A stretch of 64,000 nucleotides of DNA, taken from assembly GCA_910579735.1 (NCBI GenBank), contig CAJTUZ010000011.1, forward strand, positions 49,975 through 113,974. Reading direction: 5' to 3'. The notes under the pieces were generated by a model. The model made no database searches. It was not told where the DNA came from and saw nothing but the letters and a program-made list of their open reading frames with translations. Source of the DNA: an uncultured Lachnospiraceae bacterium. GTDB lineage: Bacteria; Bacillota; Clostridia; Lachnospirales; Lachnospiraceae. The translations under genes and the position numbers were made by a program. Of this stretch, positions 1-7,496 are shown in pieces (the first letter of the stretch is position 1; every line of letters starts with the position of its first letter).

Positions 1-505
1 TAAATATTGCCACATGCTCCTGTACATCTACCGGAACTAACTCAATCACAATATCACCTTTTTTGAAAGCACGAATCTCTTTTGTATATATAAGACCGCT
101 TGCCTCATAGTATTCAATGGCTGAACCGTACTTTGTACCTTGCTTTTTAATATCTGCGAGAATGGCGGGCAAAGAAGCAACTTCTATCGGATTATCGGGT
201 TTCTTTCCCAGTGAACTGGCAAGCCAGTCCATTTTCAATTGCTCGACTACACGCATTCCCATTGTGTGATCGGGATCGCAATGGCTGTATAAAATATGTT
301 CGACTTTTTGTATGCCGGAATTGTTCAAAGAAGCATTGATATCTTCCGGCGTATCAATCAGTAGATTCACATCTTCAACAAACAGACTGCACCCCGTTCT
401 TGCATAAGGAAATCCTTTCTGCCGCGCTTGTATACATACACGACAGTTACAGCATGCTCTTGGCGTGCTGACACAGCCCCCGGAACCAAGTATGATTACA
501 TTCAT
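1..505 (-). CDS. MBL-fold metallo-hydrolase, PhnP-like (3' end outside window)
   Basis: This reading frame is open from the ATG at 505 to the window edge, giving about 168 visible residues with the C-terminus missing. It begins MNVIILGSGGCVSTPR and has an early cysteine cluster (CCNCRVC). PhnP-type phosphodiesterases have a similar cluster at this place that binds a structural zinc. A metallo-beta-lactamase metal motif HCDPDH follows within YSHCDPDHTMG. The start overlaps the stop of the upstream GNAT gene as ATGA, so the two are probably translationally coupled and share the attenuated leader upstream. The fold is well supported. The substrate is unknown, and nothing here shows a phosphonate (phn) operon. 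Confidence 0.8.
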   Translation of the reverse strand, partial: MNVIILGSGGCVSTPRACCNCRVCIQARQKGFPYARTGCSLFVEDVNLLIDTPEDINASLNNSGIQKVEHILYSHCDPDHTMGMRVVEQLKMDWLASSLGKKPDNPIEVASLPAILADIKKQGTKYGSAIEYYEASGLIYTKEIRAFKKGDIVIELVPVDVQEHVAIF

Positions 506-987
506 GCTATGTCTGTCTCCTTCTTTTCATAAAATACTAATGTAAGTCTTTCATTAATGACTTCTGTTCTGCCAGTCTGACGATACCCCATTTTCTCATA
601 CAGATGACAGTTTTTAGGCTCCTGCAAAATTGTGTCCAGCTCCCAATTATCGTCTCCATGCATTTCTTCACACAGCCGGATTGCTTTCTGTGCAATCCCT
701 TTCCCTTGAAATTCCGGCAATATAAATATTGGGGAAATTCTTTTGTTTTTTCCGTTTTGCTTTCTGTCAACAATACGGACCGCTCCTACTTTCTTCTGTC
801 CGATACAGATAAAATAGTAAAATGTAAAGTCCTGTTTCAAGCGTGCTTCTACTTTTTCCATGTTTTCATTTGCAGGACTGGTGTCAAAATCCTGATATTT
901 TTCCAATAATTCTTTAAAAGCTTCAACCTGCATAGCATGTAGTTCTTTTGCGTTGTCAATATTTGCCCTTAATAATGTTATTTCCAT
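502..987 (-). CDS. GNAT family N-acetyltransferase
   Basis: The protein has about 161 residues and begins MEITLLRANI. The acetyl-CoA binding signature of GNAT enzymes is visible as LPEFQGKGIAQKAI, followed by the usual C-terminal LYEKMGYRQTG segment. I chose the ATG at 987 because GGAGG lies just upstream (994-998). A longer in-frame start at 1071 would read through a terminator hairpin and has no ribosome binding site. It is the first gene of a two-gene unit with the metallo-hydrolase, overlapping it by four bases. The leader at 1009-1279 looks like a transcription attenuator, which suggests inducible expression. The acetyl acceptor is unknown and may be a small molecule or a peptide. Confidence 0.85.
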   Translation of the reverse strand: MEITLLRANIDNAKELHAMQVEAFKELLEKYQDFDTSPANENMEKVEARLKQDFTFYYFICIGQKKVGAVRIVDRKQNGKNKRISPIFILPEFQGKGIAQKAIRLCEEMHGDDNWELDTILQEPKNCHLYEKMGYRQTGRTEVINERLTLVFYEKKETDIA

Positions 988-1008
988 ATACAGCCTCCGT
1001 ATTAAATG

Positions 1009-1151
1009 AAAAAAGCACCGAACATACAATATGTCCAGTGCACTTCCAAAACGATCGGCTATTACAAGCATTCTATCATAATTACAACTTACACCTGCCG
1101 ATTTATGTGCACAGACATATCAGACCTACCTGCGTAACTGTGCATCAAATC
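1009..1151 (-). promoter_or_regulatory. Attenuator leader: competing antiterminator and terminator hairpins
   Basis: In the minus-strand transcript four segments can pair in two exclusive ways. Segment 1 (1151-1138: GATTT, then GCACAG) pairs with segment 2 (CTGTGC at 1114-1109 and AAATC at 1104-1100). Segment 2 (ATATGTC 1120-1114, GTGCAC 1112-1107, ATCGGC 1102-1097) can instead pair with segment 3 (GACATAT 1035-1029, GTGCAC 1043-1038, GCCGAT 1059-1054). Segment 3 is also the 5' arm of an intrinsic terminator, 1041-1030 with 1026-1015: a 12-bp stem with two G-U pairs, a 3-nt loop and six U. The terminator ends about 10 bases before the GNAT ribosome binding site. The pairings are read directly from the sequence; regulation is inferred. 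Confidence 0.75.
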
Positions 1152-1166
1152 GAAACACAATTACTT

Positions 1167-1229
1167 TTAAGTACGTCTGTAATACATGTACATATAATTC
1201 ATTGTAAAATGTAAGTTCTGCATTTCCAT
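1167..1229 (-). CDS. Putative leader peptide (20 codons)
   Basis: A short frame starts at the ATG at 1229 with AGGAG four bases upstream, about 15 bases after the predicted transcription start. It encodes a Met- and Tyr-rich peptide ending NYMYMYYRRT. The stop (1169-1167) lies 15 bases before segment 1 of the attenuator, so a ribosome stalled or terminating near the end could disturb the 1:2 hairpin and free segment 2 for the antiterminator. This layout resembles ribosome-mediated attenuators of antibiotic-response genes. Translation has not been shown. A chance ORF is possible, but the ribosome binding site and position argue for it. Confidence 0.5.
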   Translation of the reverse strand: MEMQNLHFTMNYMYMYYRRT

Positions 1230-1250
1230 GTTCTCCTAAACTTTTTTAAT

Positions 1251-1279
1251 AACCTACCATAATTCTATTTATATGTCAA
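1251..1279 (-). promoter_or_regulatory. Promoter of the GNAT/metallo-hydrolase leader
   Basis: On the minus strand there is a perfect -35 box TTGACA (1279-1274), a 17-bp spacer and TAGGTT (1256-1251) preceded by TGG, which resembles an extended -10. Transcription would begin near 1244, just before the leader ORF's ribosome binding site. The -10 is weak, which the extended TG may offset. Confidence 0.6.
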
Positions 1280-1416
1280 GAAATAATTTTTTTGAAGACT
1301 GCTTCGTTCGCCTGTTCCCTCTGTCCGTTACTGACGGCTCCCGGCTTGCGGCAGCTGACGTATGATTTCGGCAGAAAATAGGTTTTAGATATTTCATTTG
1401 ATTAAAATCCCCAACC

Positions 1417-1450
1417 AAAAAGACAGATGATTTCTCCTCCATCTGTCTTT
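1417..1450 (-). terminator. Intrinsic terminator after the hydroxy-acid oxidase
   Basis: A perfect 11-bp inverted repeat (AAAGACAGATG at 1419-1429, CATCTGTCTTT at 1440-1450) has a 10-base loop and ends in five U on the minus strand. It lies about 90 bases after the FMN oxidase stop and closes that transcription unit. Apart from this hairpin and the leader promoter I see nothing in 1280-1540. Confidence 0.8.
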
Positions 1451-1540
1451 GTACTGCCATTTTCTCCGGCTCCTGTTATTCTGTTTGTATCGGACTTTCC
1501 CTTTTAGACAGGCATCCCGCTTTACTATTGAGGTACGCTT

Positions 1541-2560
1541 TTATCTATGTATCATATCCCGTGAGATCTCATGCAGGCTTCCCGCTCCGCACATCGACAT
1601 GGTGTCGGTAAGCTCTCCCGCCAGCTTCTCAATATAGACCGACACCCCTTCTGCACCGCCGCCGTAAAGCGCTGTAACAAACGGTCTGCAGATCAGGACG
1701 CCGTCTGCACCTAAAGCCAGCGCTTTGAAAATATCCGTTCCGCTTCTGATTCCGCCGTCAACCAGAATCTTCATGCCGCTGCCATGCAGCGCATCCGCGA
1801 TTTGAGCAAGTACCTCCGCGCTTGCCGGACACTGATCGAGTACCCGGCCTCCATGGTTGCTCACAACAATGGCTGCAGCCCCGGCTTCCTTTGCTTTGAG
1901 CGCACCTTTTACTGTCATGATCCCCTTTACAATAAAGGGGACTTCGGCCAGTTTTACGATTTGGGCCAGCTGCTCCACGCTCTTGCTGCCCGCAGGGGGC
2001 GTCATATTTTTCAGAAACGGCAGTCCTGCCGCATCAACATCCATTGCCATCGCAAAGCAGCCTGATTTCCGGCACAATTCCATTTTTTCCCGGATTGTCT
2101 CAAGATTCCACGGTTTGATCGTCGGAATCCCCTGTCCCTTAACCTGCGCAATCCCTTCGGCTGCCAGTCTGACCACATCCGGATTCGTGCCGTCTCCCGT
2201 AAAAGCGGCAATTCCGTTTTCCACGCATGCCTTCAACATGATATCGTTATAAGTCAGATCATTATATTTTTCTCCGTAATGAAGATTCACCGCACCTACC
2301 GGCCCCGCAAAAAACGGATAGCGGAATGTCTGTCCAAATATGGAAAGTGTCGTATCCGGCACTCTGTTTTCACATAAAGTATCCATGTTGATACGAATTT
2401 CCTGCCATTTGTCATAATTTCTGACAGCAGTGTCACCCACTCCCTTTGCCCCCGGCCCCGGTATCTGATTTTTGCACGCTCTGCCGTTGCAGACCGGACA
2501 AGCCTTACAATACGGTCCGATGCAGTCTCTGGCATGTTCCAGTATTTCCTGATAATTCAT
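1541..2560 (-). CDS. FMN-dependent alpha-hydroxy-acid oxidoreductase (lactate oxidase/dehydrogenase family)
   Basis: A 339-residue TIM-barrel flavoprotein of the family that oxidises L-2-hydroxy acids such as lactate. The active-site segment SNHGGRVLDQ (catalytic His and substrate-binding Arg) and the FMN-phosphate region DGGIRSGTDIFKALALGA are intact. The N-terminus carries a cysteine cluster within CIGPYCKACPVCNGRAC, absent from classical lactate oxidases, which could bind a metal or Fe-S cluster. I chose the ATG at 2560, behind AGAAAGGAAG. It is the last gene of a minus-strand series (aldo/keto reductase, GNAT, Na/Pi symporter, this gene) ending at the terminator 1417-1450. The exact substrate and electron acceptor are not readable. 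Confidence 0.85.
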   Translation of the reverse strand: MNYQEILEHARDCIGPYCKACPVCNGRACKNQIPGPGAKGVGDTAVRNYDKWQEIRINMDTLCENRVPDTTLSIFGQTFRYPFFAGPVGAVNLHYGEKYNDLTYNDIMLKACVENGIAAFTGDGTNPDVVRLAAEGIAQVKGQGIPTIKPWNLETIREKMELCRKSGCFAMAMDVDAAGLPFLKNMTPPAGSKSVEQLAQIVKLAEVPFIVKGIMTVKGALKAKEAGAAAIVVSNHGGRVLDQCPASAEVLAQIADALHGSGMKILVDGGIRSGTDIFKALALGADGVLICRPFVTALYGGGAEGVSVYIEKLAGELTDTMSMCGAGSLHEISRDMIHR

Positions 2561-2640
2561 TTCATTTCTTCCTTTCTGACCGCAATATTCACCGGCCATT
2601 GACCAAACCGGCTTTTCCGCTCATGCAGCCGCCTGTTAAA

Positions 2641-4413
2641 TCACGGCAAAACATATTTTCCCTGGAAGGTACGGTACAGCGCCTGAAACTGTTCCGTCTC
2701 ATTTTTCTGAAACGCATCCCGGTATTCATGAATTCCAAGGGAATCTTCCTGTAATTCCATGACACTGGCCGCAATATGCGAACAATGCACAGCCACTCTC
2801 TCAGCGCCCGTCACAATATCGGAAAGCATAAACCCAAGTTCGATCGTACACTTTCCTTTCCGCAGACGCTTGATATGCCGTCTTTTCACTTCCGCCCCCA
2901 GCTCCGTAATAACCTGCAGCAGCGATTCCACTTCCATACAGAGTCCGGCATCCTCTTTATCGAACACTTCCAACGTAGTCTCCAGGATATTGGCGACCGC
3001 CCTTGTGTAGATATCCAACTCCACCTGGGCTTTATTGGAGAATTCTTTCTTTTTCTCCTGCATCTGTTTCAGCGCTTCCTTGATGCCCACGGCATGATCC
3101 GATATCCGCTCAAAATCGCCGATGCATTCTAAAAACAGCATCAGCGTCCTGCTGTCTCTTTCCGCCAGCTGTCTGCCGCTCAGCTTTAAAAGATAGGTTC
3201 CGATCATATCCTCATAGCGGTCAATATCATTCTCCATAAGAGAGACCTCGTCAGCCTTCTCACTGTCATAATGATGCAGCAGATCAACGGCATTCATATA
3301 ACATTCCTTAGCCGAAACTGCCATATGCAGGCTCACTCTCCTGCACTGCTCCATGGCAAAAGCCGGGTTGTTTAAAAACCTCTCGTCCAATATTTTGGCA
3401 TCTTCATCCACATGCCTTGTCCGTACATTTTCCGTCTGCACATCCTTGATGGTAAGGCAGGCCAGTTTCTCCAGCCACTCCGTAAACGGCAGCAGCAGAC
3501 ACGTGGAGAAAAGATTAAATACCGTATGCACTATGGCGATTCCAAACGCCTGTGCAGGATAATCCATGAAACGAAAATCTATGGCGCTGTGCAGGCCGTA
3601 GAAAACAAGCATAAACACCGCCGTTCCCACCAGATTGAAATATAAGTGCACAGCCGCCGCCCTTTTGGCATTCTTCGTAGTTCCTATTGCAGAAAGCAGC
3701 GCCGTAATACAGGTACCGATATTCTGTCCCATAATGATCGGCATAGCCGTTCCGTAAGAGACTGCCCCCGTGGCACAAAGCGCCTGCAGAATACCGACGG
3801 ATGCCGAAGAACTTTGAATGACCGCCGTCAGTATAAGGCCTGCCAGCAGTCCCAGCAGCGGATTGGAGAAAACCAGCAAAAGATTGGTAAATTCCGGCAC
3901 ATCCGCAAGCGGAGCCACGGCACCTGACATCGTATCCATTCCCTGCATCAGGATCGCAAATCCCACTAAGATTAACGCTGCGTTCTTTCTTTTCTCCTTC
4001 TTCGAAAAAAGAAGCATGGATACGCCGATCACCGCCAAAACCGGTGCAAAAGAAGATGGTTTTAAGAGCCTGACAAAAAAGTTGCCGCTCTCAATACCCG
4101 ATAAACTTAAGACCCATGAGGTAATCGTCGTGCCGACATTGGCCCCCATAATGACCCCGATTGCCTGTGACAGCTTCATAATCCCGGAATTTACAAAACC
4201 GACTACCATAACTGTCGTCGCGGAAGAAGATTGAATAACAGCTGTTACAATTGCTCCGAGCGCAACGGCTCTGAATCTTCCCGCAGTCATCTTCCCCAAA
4301 ATCTGTTCCATACGCCCGCCGGATGCTTTGGAAAGGCCATCTCCCAACACCTGCATGCCGTATAGAAACAAAGCCAGTCCGCCAATCATCGTCAGTATAC
4401 CGAAAAAGTCCAT
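2641..4413 (-). CDS. Na/Pi cotransporter family protein with C-terminal PhoU domain
   Basis: A 590-residue membrane protein. The N-terminal ~310 residues hold the two Na/Pi-cotransporter repeats, each with the signature AVIQSSSAT or AVIQSSSAS. Residues about 350-560 form a helical PhoU-like domain. This architecture belongs to the bacterial NptA/YjbB group, usually linked to sodium-coupled phosphate movement across the cytoplasmic membrane. The ATG at 4413 follows AGGAGG. The upstream GNAT gene ends 15 bases before it, so the two are probably co-transcribed. Whether it imports or exports phosphate cannot be told. Confidence 0.9.
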   Translation of the reverse strand: MDFFGILTMIGGLALFLYGMQVLGDGLSKASGGRMEQILGKMTAGRFRAVALGAIVTAVIQSSSATTVMVVGFVNSGIMKLSQAIGVIMGANVGTTITSWVLSLSGIESGNFFVRLLKPSSFAPVLAVIGVSMLLFSKKEKRKNAALILVGFAILMQGMDTMSGAVAPLADVPEFTNLLLVFSNPLLGLLAGLILTAVIQSSSASVGILQALCATGAVSYGTAMPIIMGQNIGTCITALLSAIGTTKNAKRAAAVHLYFNLVGTAVFMLVFYGLHSAIDFRFMDYPAQAFGIAIVHTVFNLFSTCLLLPFTEWLEKLACLTIKDVQTENVRTRHVDEDAKILDERFLNNPAFAMEQCRRVSLHMAVSAKECYMNAVDLLHHYDSEKADEVSLMENDIDRYEDMIGTYLLKLSGRQLAERDSRTLMLFLECIGDFERISDHAVGIKEALKQMQEKKKEFSNKAQVELDIYTRAVANILETTLEVFDKEDAGLCMEVESLLQVITELGAEVKRRHIKRLRKGKCTIELGFMLSDIVTGAERVAVHCSHIAASVMELQEDSLGIHEYRDAFQKNETEQFQALYRTFQGKYVLP

Positions 4414-4428
4414 AACACCCTCCTGTTA

Positions 4429-4905
4429 TTATTGTTTTATCCCCATCACATAGATCTGACACGGATTTGCCTCATCCCATAGTGTCGGAAAAACTTCAAA
4501 TTCTTTAAATCCCAGACTTTTGTAAAACAGGTTTGTTCTGTCATACTCATCATAACAGCCCATTTGTACGGTTTTTACCTGTATAAAAGAATACCCGTTC
4601 AGGGACGCCCGTTTTTTGGCTTCTGCAAAAAGCGCACGACCCACTCCCTGTCTGTGATACGGCTTTAAAACCCCCATAACGGCCAGTTCAACCGTATGTA
4701 TACCGGTTTCCTTTAAAGCAAGGAAACCGATCGGATTTTCTTTATCAAATGCCGCAAAAAACAGTAAAGAGGCGCTTTTCTCTATGTATTCTTCCCTCGC
4801 CTGCACAATTCCAAACCATTCCGGCAGCGCCTCCAGTATTTCTCTTGCGGTTCTTTTCTTCACATCAGAATCATCTAACTGCTTCACGCCGATTCTTTCA
4901 TTCAT
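4429..4905 (-). CDS. GNAT family N-acetyltransferase
   Basis: A 158-residue protein with the acetyl-CoA binding motif YHRQGVGRALF near residue 84 and a C-terminal FYKSLGFKEFE segment typical of the fold. It lies 33 bases after the aldo/keto reductase gene and 15 bases before the Na/Pi transporter, consistent with one operon. The ribosome binding site is modest (GGAG, 11 bases before ATG). The substrate is unknown. Confidence 0.85.
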   Translation of the reverse strand: MNERIGVKQLDDSDVKKRTAREILEALPEWFGIVQAREEYIEKSASLLFFAAFDKENPIGFLALKETGIHTVELAVMGVLKPYHRQGVGRALFAEAKKRASLNGYSFIQVKTVQMGCYDEYDRTNLFYKSLGFKEFEVFPTLWDEANPCQIYVMGIKQ

Positions 4906-4938
4906 TATTCTGTTTTCTCCGTTTCATTTCTTTGTCTG

Positions 4939-6069
4939 TCACCCTTTCATCCCTGCCGCAAAATTTGCCATGGCCCCGGATATTTTGATCTGCTGCGGAC
5001 AGACTTTCTCACAGCTTTGGCAGCCGATACAGGCGGAAGGATGTTTCTCCTCCGGTACGGCCTTAAGCGCCATCGGAACGGTAAAACTGCCTCCCGTAAA
5101 GCAGTTATCGTTATATAGTTTGAGCAGCATCGGAATATCCAGTCCTTTCGGACAATGGCTGACGCAGTAACGACACGCCGTACAGGGCAGAATGCGGTTC
5201 AGCATGCCGTCCGCAACGGAAAGGAGCGTATCCATCTCTTCTCCGGTCAGCGGTCTGTCTGTCTCATATGTTTCTATATTGGCTTTTAACTGCTCTAAAT
5301 CAGACATACCTGACAGTACGACACCCACATCCGGAATCGACTGTAAGAAGCGGAATGCCCATGCAGGCACTTCCTCATCAGGACGAAGCGTCTTCAATGT
5401 TTTCTCATCTTCTTCGGATAATCCGGCGAGCCTGCCTCCGCGGAGCGGTTCCATGACCCATATCGGTATATGATAGGAACGGATCAGATCCACTTTCGCT
5501 TTGGCATCCTGGAACGTCCAGTCGAGATAATTCAGCTGGATCTGGCAAAATTCCAAGTCGCTGCCGTATGCATCCAAAAAGCGTTTCATCACTTCATAAC
5601 TTCCGTGCGCGGAAAAACCAAGATGCCTGATCCTGCCGTTTTGCTTCTCTTCCATCAGATATTCATATATACCGTATTTTTCGTCCAAATAAGCGTCAAT
5701 ATTCATCTCGCAGACATTATGGAACAAATAGAAATCAAAATAATCCACCTGACACTTTTCAAGCTGTTTTGCAAATATCTCTTTTACCTTCGGCATATTG
5801 GCAAGATCATAGCCGGGAAACTTGCTCGCAAGATAAAAATTCTCCCGAGGATATGACGAAAGCAGCTTTCCCATAACAATCTCTGAATGACCGCCGTGGT
5901 ATCCCCATGCGGTATCATAATAATTAATGCCGTGCTCCATCGCATACGCGACCATTTCTCCCGCTGCCGCCTCATCGATATGCGAATCGTTTCCGTCCGC
6001 TAACGGCAGACGCATAGCGCCAAGCCCGAGAGCCGACAATTGCAGATCCTGAAAGTTCCGATAAACCAT
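4939..6069 (-). CDS. Aldo/keto reductase with C-terminal 4Fe-4S ferredoxin domain
   Basis: About 376 residues. The N-terminal ~280 residues form an aldo/keto reductase barrel (AMRLPLADG near the start, the active-site Tyr in INYYDTAWGYHGG). The C-terminus has two cysteine clusters, CTACRYCVSHCPKG and CIGCQSCEKVCPQQ, predicted to bind two 4Fe-4S clusters. Such fusions are common in anaerobic Firmicutes and imply ferredoxin-linked electron transfer. I prefer the ATG at 6069 over the in-frame start at 6099 because AGGAGG sits eight bases upstream of it. The long palindromic element 6095-6290 lies directly upstream and must be in its transcript if it is expressed with DUF3737. Confidence 0.9.
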   Translation of the reverse strand: MVYRNFQDLQLSALGLGAMRLPLADGNDSHIDEAAAGEMVAYAMEHGINYYDTAWGYHGGHSEIVMGKLLSSYPRENFYLASKFPGYDLANMPKVKEIFAKQLEKCQVDYFDFYLFHNVCEMNIDAYLDEKYGIYEYLMEEKQNGRIRHLGFSAHGSYEVMKRFLDAYGSDLEFCQIQLNYLDWTFQDAKAKVDLIRSYHIPIWVMEPLRGGRLAGLSEEDEKTLKTLRPDEEVPAWAFRFLQSIPDVGVVLSGMSDLEQLKANIETYETDRPLTGEEMDTLLSVADGMLNRILPCTACRYCVSHCPKGLDIPMLLKLYNDNCFTGGSFTVPMALKAVPEEKHPSACIGCQSCEKVCPQQIKISGAMANFAAGMKG

Positions 6070-6094
6070 CCTGATATCCTCCTTTTGTTTTTTA

Positions 6095-6290
6095 ATCATC
6101 GGAAAACGCCGAGGTGAGCGGGCAGGACAAAAAAGTTCTGCTTCGAGGCGCGCTTTCGCTCCGTTAAAAACGCAGCGGTACTAAGTTCGAACTGTATAAA
6201 ACACAGTTCTCACTAAGTGCCGGCGTTTTTAAAGGGCCCTTCAGCAGAAACTTTTTGTCCTGCCCGCTCACCTCGGCGTTTTCCGATGAT
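6095..6290. repeat. 196-bp near-palindromic element
   Basis: The outer arms 6095-6142 and 6243-6290 are 48 bp long and inverted, with the outermost ~39 bp identical and small mismatches only at the inner end. Inner inverted segments continue the fold: TTAAAAACGC near 6164-6173 against GCGTTTTTAA near 6223-6232, and GAACTGT (6189-6195) against ACAGTTC (6203-6209). The element almost fills the gap between DUF3737 and the aldo/keto reductase. It has no coding frame and no U-run, so it does not look like an ordinary terminator. It resembles a MITE-like or REP-like mobile palindrome. Confidence 0.8.
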
Positions 6291-6300
6291 CTGTCTATTT

Positions 6301-7152
6301 TTATGCGCAGTGACATTCTTTCTGCACAATCACTTCTCCTGCCGCTTTTTCATCATCCCTGATGATCTGTCCTACCGCGGGCAGATAAATATGTCCGGAA
6401 AGCGGATTTTTAATACTGATCACAGGCGTCGTAACGGTTGCCTCCACTTCCGACTTCTCAAAACACAGATCGGTGTCTGTCATCTCGCAATTTATCAGTT
6501 TCAGCGCTTTACAATAACATAACGGCTGTGTCCCGATAATCTTACAGTTTTCAAAGGTTACGTTTTCGCAGTACCATGCCAGATATTCTCCTTTTACAAC
6601 ACTGTTTCTCACAGTAACATTTTTGGCATGCCAGAATGCGTCTTTCGTATCGAAAACGCAATTGTCAAATACAGCGTTGCATATATACTGAAAAGAATAT
6701 TTGCCGTTTAAATGTACGCCCTCAAAGGAAAGATGATCGGAACGCATCATAAAGTATTCACCCGCTGCGTTAGAATCTTTCATCTCTATCTCGTGCACGG
6801 ACCAGCCAAACTCCGGCGAAATAATATCACAGCCGCGTATACTGACATGGCTGCATTCCCGCAGAGCTTTGATTCCATGCAGTTTCGTTCCGGTGATCTC
6901 AATATGGTCAGAATACCATAACGCCGCCCTGCAAAGCTCAGTCATTTCCGAATCCTCAATTTTTAATCTCTCGTCATGCCAGAACGGATATCTGAGGTTG
7001 CAAAAACAGTCCGCTGCCTGTATGTCTTTACATTCTTTCAACGCGCTCTCGCCATCGGCCGGCCCATCAAAGGCACAGTGAAGCAGTCTGATGCCGTGAC
7101 TTCCGTACAGCGCCCGCTCCATATCAAATGTCTCGTTTTCAATCGTTCTCAT
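6301..7152 (-). CDS. DUF3737 family protein (right-handed beta-helix-like)
   Basis: A 283-residue protein with repeated short motifs such as ITGTKLHG, VSIRGCDI and VTFENCKI, in the spacing of a pentapeptide-like or parallel beta-helix. The N-terminus RTIENETFDMERALYGSHGI and the overall length match DUF3737 as I know it. No signal peptide or membrane segment is visible, so it is probably cytoplasmic. Its function is unknown. It has its own promoter (7213-7241) and is followed by the palindromic element. Confidence 0.8.
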   Translation of the reverse strand: MRTIENETFDMERALYGSHGIRLLHCAFDGPADGESALKECKDIQAADCFCNLRYPFWHDERLKIEDSEMTELCRAALWYSDHIEITGTKLHGIKALRECSHVSIRGCDIISPEFGWSVHEIEMKDSNAAGEYFMMRSDHLSFEGVHLNGKYSFQYICNAVFDNCVFDTKDAFWHAKNVTVRNSVVKGEYLAWYCENVTFENCKIIGTQPLCYCKALKLINCEMTDTDLCFEKSEVEATVTTPVISIKNPLSGHIYLPAVGQIIRDDEKAAGEVIVQKECHCA

Positions 7153-7212
7153 ATAGACAGCACCTCGCTCTTCTTACTAATACTTACTATATCTGAATCT
7201 GAGTCTGCGTCT

Positions 7213-7241
7213 ATTATATCATATGGCAAAGAGTACCTCAA
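7213..7241 (-). promoter_or_regulatory. Sigma-A-type promoter of the DUF3737 gene
   Basis: TTGAGG (7241-7236), a 17-bp spacer and a perfect TATAAT (7218-7213) on the minus strand, about 60 bases before the DUF3737 start codon. Confidence 0.75.
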
Positions 7242-7305
7242 ATACTCATATTCAATAAGAAATTATTCCTTTTACGAATTTGATTTTGCATTGCAACTCT
7301 TTGTG

Positions 7306-7370
7306 TTAGATATATATCTAATATAATTGCCATTTAGCATTGACATATATCAAAATATATATTATATATT
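7306..7370 (+). promoter_or_regulatory. Promoter and candidate operator of the MFS/regulator unit
   Basis: TTGACA (7340-7345) is followed by an AT-rich spacer and TATATA (17 bp) or TATATT (19 bp). A perfect 16-bp palindrome, TTAGATATATATCTAA, lies at 7306-7321, and a related half-site ATTAGATATA follows the -10. These could be operators for the winged-helix regulator encoded downstream. The low complexity of the region weakens the case. Together with the divergent DUF3737 promoter this accounts for the 344-bp gap 7153-7496. Confidence 0.5.
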
Positions 7371-7496
7371 AGATATACATTTAACATTGTCTATAGATAT
7401 ATGTATTACACTCTACGATTACTGCAGATGATCGGTGCTTTACAGCAGTCCATATGCTCCGGACATCAGGCGCTCACGAAAGGAGATTCTCAGATT

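Noticed and set aside
1009..1260. T-box or metabolite riboswitch in the leader of the GNAT gene
   Set aside because: No T-box motif (TGGNACCGCG type) or known aptamer core was found. A leader ORF with alternative hairpins explains the region better.
6095..6290. Ordinary intrinsic terminator between DUF3737 and the aldo/keto reductase
   Set aside because: The structure is far too long and no U-run follows it on either strand.
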